This document shows, piece after piece, positions 33,532 to 41,450 of a DNA stretch of 41,527 nt; within the stretch, counting starts at the first letter, position 1; each line of letters starts with the position of its first letter. A model generated the notes under the pieces. It ran no database searches. It saw only the letters and a list, made by a program, of their open reading frames with translations, and was not told the origin of the DNA. This DNA is from Tamlana sp. I1 (GTDB lineage: Bacteria; Bacteroidota; Bacteroidia; Flavobacteriales; Flavobacteriaceae): contig NZ_JACLAF010000021.1 of NCBI RefSeq assembly GCF_015355625.1, forward strand, positions 1 through 41,527, written 5' to 3'. A program made the translations under genes and the position numbers.

Positions 33532-35493
33532 ATGATTAAAAAACTATTCATTCTTTTTTTATTAACAAGCTTACAAACCTATTCTCAAGAACCTTACAAT
33601 TCCGAATCTTTTAAAGTTACTTTAGATGATCTTAAAGCCAGTACGTTTCTTAAAGACTCTACTGCCAATGCGCTTGTTATTTACGAATACGGAAACAGCT
33701 ATGTAGACAAATTAGACTATAAACTGAAAACCGAAAAAAAATTTAAGATTAAAATTTTAAATCAAGAGGGTTTTAGTAATGCTAATGTCCTCATCCATTT
33801 ATATAACAAAAATAATCGTGCAGAAGAAGTAGACAACATCTTAGCAACTACCTATAACCAAGTAAATGGAAAAGTAGAGACTACTAAATTAAAAGAAGAA
33901 CATATTTATAGAGAAGAATATGATAAAAACCATACACTAGTCAAATTTACACTGCCTAATATTAAAGCGGGTTCTGTAATTACTTATGGTTACACGATTA
34001 CTTCGCCGTATATGTTTAAATACCACGGTTGGGACTTTCAAAGCGAGATTCCAAAATTATATAGCGAATACAACACAAGCATTCCTGCATATTGGAAATA
34101 CCATATAAAACTTGTAGGTGGCAAAAATCTAGCAGTAAACGATGCCGATTTAAAAAGAAATTGCTTAGAAGTAGGTCGTGGTGGTTATGCCGACTGTGCC
34201 ATAGGCAAATATGTTATGAAAGACGTTCCTGCCTTTATAGAAGAAGATTACACAACAACAAAACAAAACTACTTAGCACGTTTAGAATACGAGTTAGAAA
34301 CATTTCAAGATGCAGAAGGCGTTAAAACACATTATACCAAAACTTGGGAAGATGTCGATAAAGAATTAAGAACAGATAAAGACATTGGCCGACAATTAAG
34401 AAAATCTGTAGATTTAGAGGATTTTTTATCTAACGAAACTATAACCGAAACAGATGCTTTAAAAAAAACCAAAGCCATTTATAATTATGTACAATCCAAT
34501 TATACATGGAATGAAGAATATAATATTTTCAACGAAGTAGCCATAAAAGAACTTATTGAAAACAAATCAGGCAATGTATCTTCCATAAATATTCTACTTC
34601 ATAACTTACTAAAGGAAGCAGGGATTGATGTTTATCCCGTATTGCTTTCAACAAGAAACAACGGATTTCCAACCTATTTGTACCCTGTCCTTTCAGAGTA
34701 TAATTATTTAATCGTTCAGGCCACCATAAACGACCAAAACTATTTGCTAGATGCAACAGATCCATATCTAAATTTTGGACAATTGCCCTTTAGATGTTTA
34801 AATACTCAAGGACGCTTATTCGATTTTAAAAATGAAAGTAAATGGATAGACCTTACCCCTAATACAGCAACTAGTTCCTATTATATTTTAGAATTAAATT
34901 TCGATGAAAGTAACAACCTCAGTGGTAAAATTAATTCTAAAAAAACAGGATATCACGCCTTAAATTCTAAAAAAGACTATTTTAAAAATAAAGATGCCTA
35001 CCTAAAAGCATTAGAAAACAGCATGGTAGAATGTGAAATTTCAGATTTTCAAACTCATACAGAAAACATCAACCATCCAGATTTCCAAGAATCCTATTAT
35101 GTGAACCAGGAAATTGAAAACGTAGGAAACAAAATCTATTTAAACCCTCTTTTAATTCATTTTTTTAAAGAAAACCCTTTTAAGCTTCAAGAGAGAACCT
35201 ACCCTATCGATTTTGGTTATAAAGACACTTACTTATACAACGTTACTCTTAAAGTAGCAGACAGCTACAGTATTACTGAAGTCCCTAAAACCGTAGCTTT
35301 ACAGCTTCCAAACAGTACAGGAAACATCATTTTTTCTGCCAAAAAATATAATAACATTATAAACATGACACTTAAAATCAGCTTTAAAGAAGCGGTTTAT
35401 CATCCCAATTTTTATCCCTATTTAAAAGAATTTATGGATAAAATTATCGATATTCAAAACAATTCAATCATCATACTCTCAAAAAACACCTAA
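33532..35493 (+). CDS. DUF3857 protein with a degenerate transglutaminase-like domain
   Basis: The 653-residue product has a signal peptide (to about residue 19), a DUF3857 beta-rich domain (about 45-240) and a transglutaminase-fold segment (about 310-415). At the position of the catalytic cysteine the sequence reads SGNVSSINILL (Val349 in place of Cys), and the usual histidine position reads EYNYLIV (Asn391), while the aspartate in LLDATDP is kept. So it is probably not a protease or crosslinking enzyme but a binding module; related flavobacterial proteins with this change exist in my memory. It follows the exonuclease gene by 21 bases. Confidence 0.8.
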   Translation: MIKKLFILFLLTSLQTYSQEPYNSESFKVTLDDLKASTFLKDSTANALVIYEYGNSYVDKLDYKLKTEKKFKIKILNQEGFSNANVLIHLYNKNNRAEEVDNILATTYNQVNGKVETTKLKEEHIYREEYDKNHTLVKFTLPNIKAGSVITYGYTITSPYMFKYHGWDFQSEIPKLYSEYNTSIPAYWKYHIKLVGGKNLAVNDADLKRNCLEVGRGGYADCAIGKYVMKDVPAFIEEDYTTTKQNYLARLEYELETFQDAEGVKTHYTKTWEDVDKELRTDKDIGRQLRKSVDLEDFLSNETITETDALKKTKAIYNYVQSNYTWNEEYNIFNEVAIKELIENKSGNVSSINILLHNLLKEAGIDVYPVLLSTRNNGFPTYLYPVLSEYNYLIVQATINDQNYLLDATDPYLNFGQLPFRCLNTQGRLFDFKNESKWIDLTPNTATSSYYILELNFDESNNLSGKINSKKTGYHALNSKKDYFKNKDAYLKALENSMVECEISDFQTHTENINHPDFQESYYVNQEIENVGNKIYLNPLLIHFFKENPFKLQERTYPIDFGYKDTYLYNVTLKVADSYSITEVPKTVALQLPNSTGNIIFSAKKYNNIINMTLKISFKEAVYHPNFYPYLKEFMDKIIDIQNNSIIILSKNT

Positions 35494-35501
35494 TCATTTC
35501 T

Positions 35502-35509
35502 TATTTTTG
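35502..35509 (+). promoter_or_regulatory. -7 promoter element of the ion-channel gene
   Basis: TATTTTTG ends five bases before the ATG at 35515, again predicting a near-leaderless transcript. It overlaps no coding sequence; the preceding gene ends at 35493. Confidence 0.45.
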
Positions 35510-35514
35510 ATGTT

Positions 35515-36354
35515 ATGACGACGCCTAAAAAAAACTGGAAAAACAAGCTTTTTGTTATTATCTACGGTACAAATACGCCTGCAGGAAAACTGTTTGATGT
35601 CATTTTACTCTATACCATAATCGCTAGTATTTTGCTAGTTATGTTAGAGAGCGTAAAAAGCATCGACGAGCATTATCATACCTTTTTAAATATATCGGAG
35701 TGGATTATCACCATTCTCTTTACCGTCGAGTACATCCTTCGTGTAGCGACAGCCAAAAGGCCTTGGCAATATATTTTTAGTTTTTACGGACTCATCGATT
35801 TACTGTCTACCATTCCAAAATACATCTCGTTATTCTTGGGAGGAATTCATGCCCTAGCGGCTTTACGTGCCCTAAGATTACTTCGAATTTTCAGAATTTT
35901 AAAACTCGGCAGGTATTTAGGAGCTTCTAATAACCTATTAAATGCCTTAAAAGCCAGTCGTGCAAAAATCTCAGTCTTCTTGTTTGCCGTACTCATAATT
36001 GCCGTTATTCTAGGCACTATTATGTACATGGTTGAAGGCGAAGAAAATGGTTTTTCTAACATTCCTAAAAGTGTGTATTGGTGTATCGTAACCCTTACCA
36101 CAGTAGGTTTTGGCGATATTGCACCGCAAACCCCACTAGGGCAATTTATAGCGGCCATGATTATGATTTTAGGTTATGGCATTATAGCTGTTCCAACAGG
36201 TATCGTATCTGTAGAATACAGTAACCAAGCATCGGGCTCCAAAAAAAGCGACGAAAAGACGCCAGAAATCCCTCAAAAAATTTGTCCAAACTGTTTGGCT
36301 GAAAACCATCTAGAAAGTGCAAAATTCTGCTATCAATGTAGCGAGAAACTTTAG
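35515..36354 (+). CDS. Voltage-gated-type potassium channel with C-terminal zinc ribbon
   Basis: The 279-residue protein has six hydrophobic segments. S4 (about 118-134) reads RALRLLRIFRILKLGRYL with regularly spaced arginines; the pore loop has the selectivity filter TLTTVGFGD (193-201) with IAPQTPLGQ after it; S6 contains GYGIIAVPTGIVS with the hinge glycine. The cytoplasmic tail ends in CPNC and CYQC, 14 residues apart, an apparent zinc ribbon of the kind that often replaces a ligand-binding tail. It conducts K+ by the filter sequence. Confidence 0.9.
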   Translation: MTTPKKNWKNKLFVIIYGTNTPAGKLFDVILLYTIIASILLVMLESVKSIDEHYHTFLNISEWIITILFTVEYILRVATAKRPWQYIFSFYGLIDLLSTIPKYISLFLGGIHALAALRALRLLRIFRILKLGRYLGASNNLLNALKASRAKISVFLFAVLIIAVILGTIMYMVEGEENGFSNIPKSVYWCIVTLTTVGFGDIAPQTPLGQFIAAMIMILGYGIIAVPTGIVSVEYSNQASGSKKSDEKTPEIPQKICPNCLAENHLESAKFCYQCSEKL

Positions 36355-36763
36355 TGTCCTTAGTGCGTTACCCCGCTCTGGCGGGGTCAGGCTTTCCGCT
36401 GCAATCTTTTTAAAAAAATATTTTAACATCATTATTTTCCACACCCAAGCCTCATTTTTTTTTGCATTTATAATTCATCTAACCAAGTTTAAAAAGGATT
36501 TCCACTTCAATCCTTAACGCGGGCCATCTGCCATGTTTAGGGCTTTCTTAAAATTAGTTTTAGTTTGTAAGATTCAGTACAATTAACTTACAAGGTTTCA
36601 ATAAACCCCAGACAACATATTCTGTAATCAGCTTTAGTACTAAAATTAAATTTCTAGACATCAATTTAAATCAAAAATAGAAGTTCCCCAGTCACACTAG
36701 CCTGTCGAAGTCCTTTTTAAGTAAATTTTCATACCCTACATCACAAATTATCTCGAAACCTTT
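36355..36763. other. Repeat-bearing spacer upstream of miaA
   Basis: The spacer has no supported gene. CCCCGC/GCGGGG (36371-36386) is a six-pair hairpin with a four-base loop. GGCTTTCCGCTGCAATCTTTT (36390-36410) and GGATTTCCACTTCAATCCTT (36496-36515) are diverged direct repeats of a type common in flavobacterial spacers. An AACCTTTG box just before the miaA GTG resembles a weak -7 element. Confidence 0.55.
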
Positions 36764-37738
36764 GTGCAATCCCTTTTTCAATATAACTTTACAAAATATT
36801 TAAACGCAAACGTCATCAATTCAAAAGCCAAATATTTAATTGCAGTTGTTGGACCTACGGCCATAGGAAAAACGGCGTTAAGCATTAAGCTCGCGCAACA
36901 TTTTCAAACCGAAATCATTTCGGCCGATTCACGTCAGTTTTTCAAAGAAATGAGTATCGGAACCGCGGCTCCTACCCCAGACGAACTTGCCGCAGCACCG
37001 CATCATTTTATTCAACATAAATCCATTCAAGAAAACTACAATGTTGGTGCTTTCGAAAAAGAGGCTTTAGGTTGTCTAGATGATTTATTTCAAAAACACG
37101 ATGTCGTGATTATGGTTGGAGGTTCAGGCTTATATGTCGATGCCGTTACTAAAGGCTTGGATTATTTTCCCGAAGTCGACCCCAGTATCCGAGAAAACCT
37201 CAATAAAACACTTGAAAAAGAAGGCTTAGAAGTTTTACAAAACAAACTCAAGGACTTAGATTTAAAAAGCTACAATACCATCGCGATTGACAATCCGCAC
37301 CGTGTGATTAGAGCCTTAGAAATTTGTATTGGAACCAGTAAACCATATGCATCATTTTTAAATAAAGACAAAGAAAAAAGACACTTCAAAACCATAACTG
37401 TTGGCTTAACTGCCGATCGTGAGATTATCTACGACCGTATCAATAAACGTGTGGATATTATGATGGAACAAGGCTTACTAGAAGAAGTGAAAAGTTTGCA
37501 AGAACACCAAAACTTAAACGCTCTAAACACGGTAGGTTACAAGGAAGTATTCAATTATCTAAATGGAGAATGGACTTTAGATTTTGCAGTTTCAGAAATC
37601 AAAAAAAATTCACGCCGTTTTGCAAAACGCCAATTGACTTGGTTTAAACGAAATGAAGAAACTTTGTGGTTTGATTATTTGGATGATACCAATGTTGTTA
37701 TCAACAACATAATTAAAAAGATGAATGACTTACAATAA
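36764..37738 (+). CDS. miaA: tRNA dimethylallyltransferase
   Basis: MiaA adds a dimethylallyl group to A37 of tRNAs reading UNN codons. The protein shows the P-loop VVGPTAIGKTAL, the tRNA-binding ISADSRQFFKEMSIGTAAPTPDEL, GGSGLYVDAV, DNPHRVIRALE and NTVGYKEVFNYLNGEW near the C-terminus. The start is uncertain: GTG at 36764 gives 324 residues, about 22 more than the usual flavobacterial N-terminus (M then YLIAVVGP), and no in-frame ATG exists between the upstream stop at 36742 and the P-loop. Confidence 0.92.
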   Translation: MQSLFQYNFTKYLNANVINSKAKYLIAVVGPTAIGKTALSIKLAQHFQTEIISADSRQFFKEMSIGTAAPTPDELAAAPHHFIQHKSIQENYNVGAFEKEALGCLDDLFQKHDVVIMVGGSGLYVDAVTKGLDYFPEVDPSIRENLNKTLEKEGLEVLQNKLKDLDLKSYNTIAIDNPHRVIRALEICIGTSKPYASFLNKDKEKRHFKTITVGLTADREIIYDRINKRVDIMMEQGLLEEVKSLQEHQNLNALNTVGYKEVFNYLNGEWTLDFAVSEIKKNSRRFAKRQLTWFKRNEETLWFDYLDDTNVVINNIIKKMNDLQ

Positions 37739-37885
37739 TATATTCTTCAAAAGAAATTATAATGAAATCTAACATTTATTTGATTGTTACAATAAATTAT
37801 ATAATCTTGTATTTCATTTCTTTCTTCTTAAAGAATAAACATGCCAACATAAAAAACTATACATTACCAAACCAATTAAATTACC

Positions 37886-38590
37886 ATGCCAATCAAATTG
37901 AAAAAAGGATTTTCTTTTTTTTATAAAAATGAATTGTGGAAAGTAACCGACATTTATAAAATTAAATGGAATGATGGTTCTGTTAGCAATGAGTACAAAA
38001 TTAAGAATAAGAAAGGCCTCATTAGATATTTAGAAATTGAGCTTTCAAAAAACAAAGCCAATTATTCTTTTTGGGAAAAAATCACAGATAAAAGCGTACT
38101 ATCTTCTAGTCTAAACAACGTAGATGATGATTATATCGCTTTTGAGAAAGCAAAATTTCCAAAGCAAATAAAATATAAAGGTGTAAATTATTCTTTTAAA
38201 GAAAGAAATGATGGCATTTGTCAATATGCTTATGAAAAGGAAACCATTAATTCCATAGATTATTCTAATCAAGATGGTTCAAAATTACTTTCTATTGAAA
38301 TATGGGACGATGAAGTTGAAATATCAACAGGAATCATAATTGAAGAATCCCAAATCTCTCGTATAGAAAAAGGATCTCCAAATTTTGATTCTTCTGCTAT
38401 CATTGATAGTTTAGGTAAATATATTGGTGCCATTATAATTGTAGGCTTTATATTAATTAGCAGTCTATTAAGTAGATGTTCCAATGGTAACTCATGGAGT
38501 GATAACTCATCTAATTATAACGATTCTACAAAAGTTAACCGTTCAAACAATTTTTATAGAGGCAGAAGCTCGGGAGGGTTTGGTAAATAA
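37886..38590 (+). CDS. DUF4178 protein with one membrane helix
   Basis: First gene of the four-gene operon. The 234-residue protein has DUF4178-like content: an N-terminal half with FFYKNELWKVTDIYKI and IKNKKGLIRYLEIE, then IKYKGVNYSFKERNDG, SIDYSNQDGSKLLSIEIWDDEVEISTG, the family's characteristic acidic E-W-D region. A transmembrane helix (about 178-196, IGAIIIVGFILISSLLS) is followed by a serine-, asparagine- and glycine-rich tail of about 38 residues. There is no signal peptide, so the large domain is likely cytoplasmic. Function unknown; it is six bases before the DUF350 gene. Confidence 0.75.
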   Translation: MPIKLKKGFSFFYKNELWKVTDIYKIKWNDGSVSNEYKIKNKKGLIRYLEIELSKNKANYSFWEKITDKSVLSSSLNNVDDDYIAFEKAKFPKQIKYKGVNYSFKERNDGICQYAYEKETINSIDYSNQDGSKLLSIEIWDDEVEISTGIIIEESQISRIEKGSPNFDSSAIIDSLGKYIGAIIIVGFILISSLLSRCSNGNSWSDNSSNYNDSTKVNRSNNFYRGRSSGGFGK

Positions 38591-38596
38591 TTTTTT

Positions 38597-39496
38597 ATGG
38601 AAGAAAACACATTAATCTGGATTGGAAACACCTTTTTTTACATTTTTTTATTTTTTATTTTATTTTTCATTTCGAAACAATTATTCTTAAATAGGTTTAA
38701 AAAAATCGATGTTAATAATGAACTAACCACAAAAGACAATGTTGCTTTTTCAATTTTAACTACAGGTTATTACGCAGGTATTCTTATTATTTTTTTGGGT
38801 GTAATTCAGGGTGATTCATACGGATACCTTATAGATACTTTTCTAGTCATTATTTATGGTATTATTGGAAATCTTTTGCTTTTGGTATCCTCTGTAATTA
38901 ACGAAAAAATTGTTTTTACAAAGAAGTTTAGTTTATTTAAAGAAATTGTCCGTGATGAAAACAGAGGTGCGGGAGCTATAGAGTTTGCTAACTTTATAGG
39001 TTCTTCTTTAATAATTTATGGAGCTATAACAGGAAAGAGTACCAATTTTTTCCCTGAACTAAGCAACATTGGTTTATTCATATCTGGATTGATAAGTTTA
39101 ATTGTATTTTGGAGCATTGGCCAATTTATTTTACTTGTTTTTTTTAAAATATACCCTTCCTTTTCTAAATACGAAATTTTTAAACAGATTGAAAAAGATA
39201 ATAATGCAGTAGGCGTGGTATATGCCAGTATTTTTATTTCAATTGCTTTTTTATATGCCCAAGCTATCAAAGGTGATATCATCTCCTGGCTTTTAACGAT
39301 TGAAAATATCGTATACTATTTAGGTCTCGGATTTATTCTTCTCCCAATTTCTAGATGGGTTGTTGATAAAATTATATTGCCAAAAAGTGATTTAACACAT
39401 GAAATTGTTCATCAAGAAATCCCTAACCAAGGGGCGGCATTCATTGAAGCCTTCGCCTATATAGGAAGTGCTGTTTTAATTAGTTTTTGTATCTAA
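38597..39496 (+). CDS. Tandem DUF350 integral membrane protein
   Basis: The 299-residue protein is almost wholly hydrophobic, with about eight membrane segments. An internal duplication is visible: NRGAGAIEFANFIGSSLIIYG (123-142) matches NQGAAFIEAFAYIGSAVLIS (277-296), and two DUF350 units of four helices each fit the length. DUF350 has no established activity. It overlaps the next gene by one base (TAATG), the tightest coupling in the window, so it is surely co-expressed with the aminopropyltransferase-like gene. Confidence 0.85.
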   Translation: MEENTLIWIGNTFFYIFLFFILFFISKQLFLNRFKKIDVNNELTTKDNVAFSILTTGYYAGILIIFLGVIQGDSYGYLIDTFLVIIYGIIGNLLLLVSSVINEKIVFTKKFSLFKEIVRDENRGAGAIEFANFIGSSLIIYGAITGKSTNFFPELSNIGLFISGLISLIVFWSIGQFILLVFFKIYPSFSKYEIFKQIEKDNNAVGVVYASIFISIAFLYAQAIKGDIISWLLTIENIVYYLGLGFILLPISRWVVDKIILPKSDLTHEIVHQEIPNQGAAFIEAFAYIGSAVLISFCI

Positions 39497-41052
39497 TGCA
39501 TTCGTCCGTCATAAAACAGAAAATTTTATTTTTAGCACTTTTTGCCACAGGTCTTTCTGGTATTGTAGCCGAATATTCGTTTGCTACTTTATCTACATAT
39601 TTTGTTGGAGACTCTGTAAAGCAATGGTCTATCGTCATTTCATTGATGTTATTTAGTATGGGCCTAGGAAGTAGAATTACAAAATCTTTTGATGGGAATA
39701 TTTTCAAATTATTCATCATTACTGAATTCATTTTATCCTTTATTGTATCTTTTTCAGCTGTAACTACCTACTATTTAGCGTCTCAAATTGACTATATTGG
39801 TATTTACATCTATAGCATGGCTATCGTAACAGGCACCCTTATTGGTATGGAGCTTCCTTTAGCGATGCGTCTAAATGATGAATTCCAATCACTTAAACTA
39901 AATGTAGCAAACATCCTTGAGAAAGACTATTATGGAAGTCTAATTGGAGGTTTGTTTTTTGTCTTTATAGGGCTCCCGTATTTAGGATTAACATACACCC
40001 CTTTTATTCTTGGTTTCATTAATTTGTCTGTCGCCATAGTGCTACTTATTTTCTTCAAGAATAAATTAAATTCAAGAGAACAAATATACTTTTACTTTTT
40101 CATGACCGTTTTGTCTCTTTCCTTAATTTTAGGTTGTTTGTTTTCTCAAAAAGTTATTTTACACGGAGAACAAACAAAATATAAAGACAAAATCATTTTT
40201 CAAGAACAATCCATATACCAAAAAATAATTGTTACTAAATGGAAAGATAACTACTGGCTTTACTTGAATGACAACCTTCAATTTTCAACCTTTGATGAAC
40301 CATTATACCATGAAGTTCTTGTTCATCCAGTTATGCAAATATTGCAGAAACCGAGAAATATTCTAATACTTGGTGGTGGTGATGGTTGTGCTGCTAGAGA
40401 ATTATTAAAATACAATAATGTTCAGAAAATCACCTTGGTTGACTTAGACAAGAAACTCACAGACTTATTTATTCAAGAAGAGGAACTAACTGAAATAAAC
40501 AAACAGTCTTTAACTAATCCTAAGGTAAACATTATTAATAAGGACGGGTTTACCTTTATAAGTGATACCGATAAATTTTACGACCTAATTATTATTGATT
40601 TACCCGACCCTAGAAACATAGAACTCTCACGATTATACTCGAAAGAATTTTATGAATTATGTCGTATAAGATTAACTCAAAATGGAGGATTAATCACACA
40701 AGCAGGCAGCCCTTATTATACGCCTAATGCGTTTGAATGCATAAACAAAACACTAAAAAGTGCAGGATTCAGTTCTTTAAAACTGCATAACCAAGTACTT
40801 TCAATGGGTGAATGGGGCTGGGTTTTAGGTACTAAAAAAAATCTATCACATAGTGAAATGACCAAGCTGTTATCTAAATTTAACGAAGATAAAATTGAGA
40901 CTAAATGGCTAAATAATGAAAGTATGGAGTTAATCACCAAGTTTGGCAAAGATTTTTATAACAAAAATCAGACGGACTCCATAATGATAAACCAAATTAG
41001 TAATCCAGTACTTTACCATTATTATAATGAAGGAAACTGGGATACCTATTAA
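39496..41052 (+). CDS. Membrane-bound spermidine synthase-like aminopropyltransferase
   Basis: From the ATG at 39496 the protein has 518 residues: about seven membrane helices in residues 8-216, then a spermidine-synthase domain. The latter has YLNDNLQFSTFDEPLYHEVL (YHE 271-273), the AdoMet-type loop ILGGGDGCAARELL (293-297 GGGDG), LVDLDKK, and the catalytic-region IIIDLPDPRNIELSRLYSKEFY. It would transfer an aminopropyl group from decarboxylated AdoMet to an amine or another acceptor. Fusion to a membrane domain is a known variant. The acceptor is not evident from sequence. Confidence 0.9.
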   Translation: MHSSVIKQKILFLALFATGLSGIVAEYSFATLSTYFVGDSVKQWSIVISLMLFSMGLGSRITKSFDGNIFKLFIITEFILSFIVSFSAVTTYYLASQIDYIGIYIYSMAIVTGTLIGMELPLAMRLNDEFQSLKLNVANILEKDYYGSLIGGLFFVFIGLPYLGLTYTPFILGFINLSVAIVLLIFFKNKLNSREQIYFYFFMTVLSLSLILGCLFSQKVILHGEQTKYKDKIIFQEQSIYQKIIVTKWKDNYWLYLNDNLQFSTFDEPLYHEVLVHPVMQILQKPRNILILGGGDGCAARELLKYNNVQKITLVDLDKKLTDLFIQEEELTEINKQSLTNPKVNIINKDGFTFISDTDKFYDLIIIDLPDPRNIELSRLYSKEFYELCRIRLTQNGGLITQAGSPYYTPNAFECINKTLKSAGFSSLKLHNQVLSMGEWGWVLGTKKNLSHSEMTKLLSKFNEDKIETKWLNNESMELITKFGKDFYNKNQTDSIMINQISNPVLYHYYNEGNWDTY

Positions 41053-41061
41053 ACAATAATT

Positions 41062-41358
41062 ATGGAGGTAAATTATATTGAAACCAAACCAAACATGTTT
41101 CATTTCGAGGAATGGACACCAATAACTAATCCCCTTATTTTAAAAGAGAGTTTTGAGCATAAACTTAAACTTTCAGGATTTAATATTGTTAACTTTACCG
41201 AACATCATTTTCCTAAAAAAGGTTATACCTGCATATGGCTTCTAGCAGAAAGTCATCTGGCCATTCATACATTCCCAGAATGCAATAAAAGTTATGTGCA
41301 ATTAAGCAGTTGTAATCTCGAAAAAAGAAATGAGTTTGAACGTTTGCTTTCAATTTAA
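41062..41358 (+). CDS. Short AdoMet decarboxylase-like proenzyme (SpeD-like)
   Basis: SpeD makes decarboxylated AdoMet, the aminopropyl donor for the preceding enzyme. The 98-residue protein matches the bacterial 1B type: LLAESHLAIHTFPE with the self-cleavage serine S64 (future pyruvoyl), H69, and SSCN with the catalytic-type cysteine C84. Spacing between these three equals that of the Thermotoga enzyme as I recall it (S63, H68, C83). It is shorter than usual (about 115-130), ending soon after the cysteine. It is nine bases downstream of the aminopropyltransferase gene. Whether it acts on AdoMet or another amino acid is untested. Confidence 0.88.
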   Translation: MEVNYIETKPNMFHFEEWTPITNPLILKESFEHKLKLSGFNIVNFTEHHFPKKGYTCIWLLAESHLAIHTFPECNKSYVQLSSCNLEKRNEFERLLSI

Positions 41359-41404
41359 ATAGGCGCATTCAGAATTTAGCTTAATTACATAATAATCAAA
41401 TATA

Positions 41405-41450
41405 AAAACCAAAAATTGATTAAATATCAGTCTTGGTTTTTTGTTTTTTT
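41405..41450 (+). terminator. Terminator of the polyamine-type operon
   Basis: AAAACCAA (41405-41412) pairs with TTGGTTTT (41433-41440), with TGAT/ATCA pairing inside, followed by TTGTTTTTTT. It lies 46 bases after the speD-like stop codon and marks the operon end. Confidence 0.8.

Noticed and set aside
36317-36517. 66-codon frame overlapping the end of the K+ channel gene
   Set aside because: Out-of-frame overlap running into repeat sequence, with no credible protein features.
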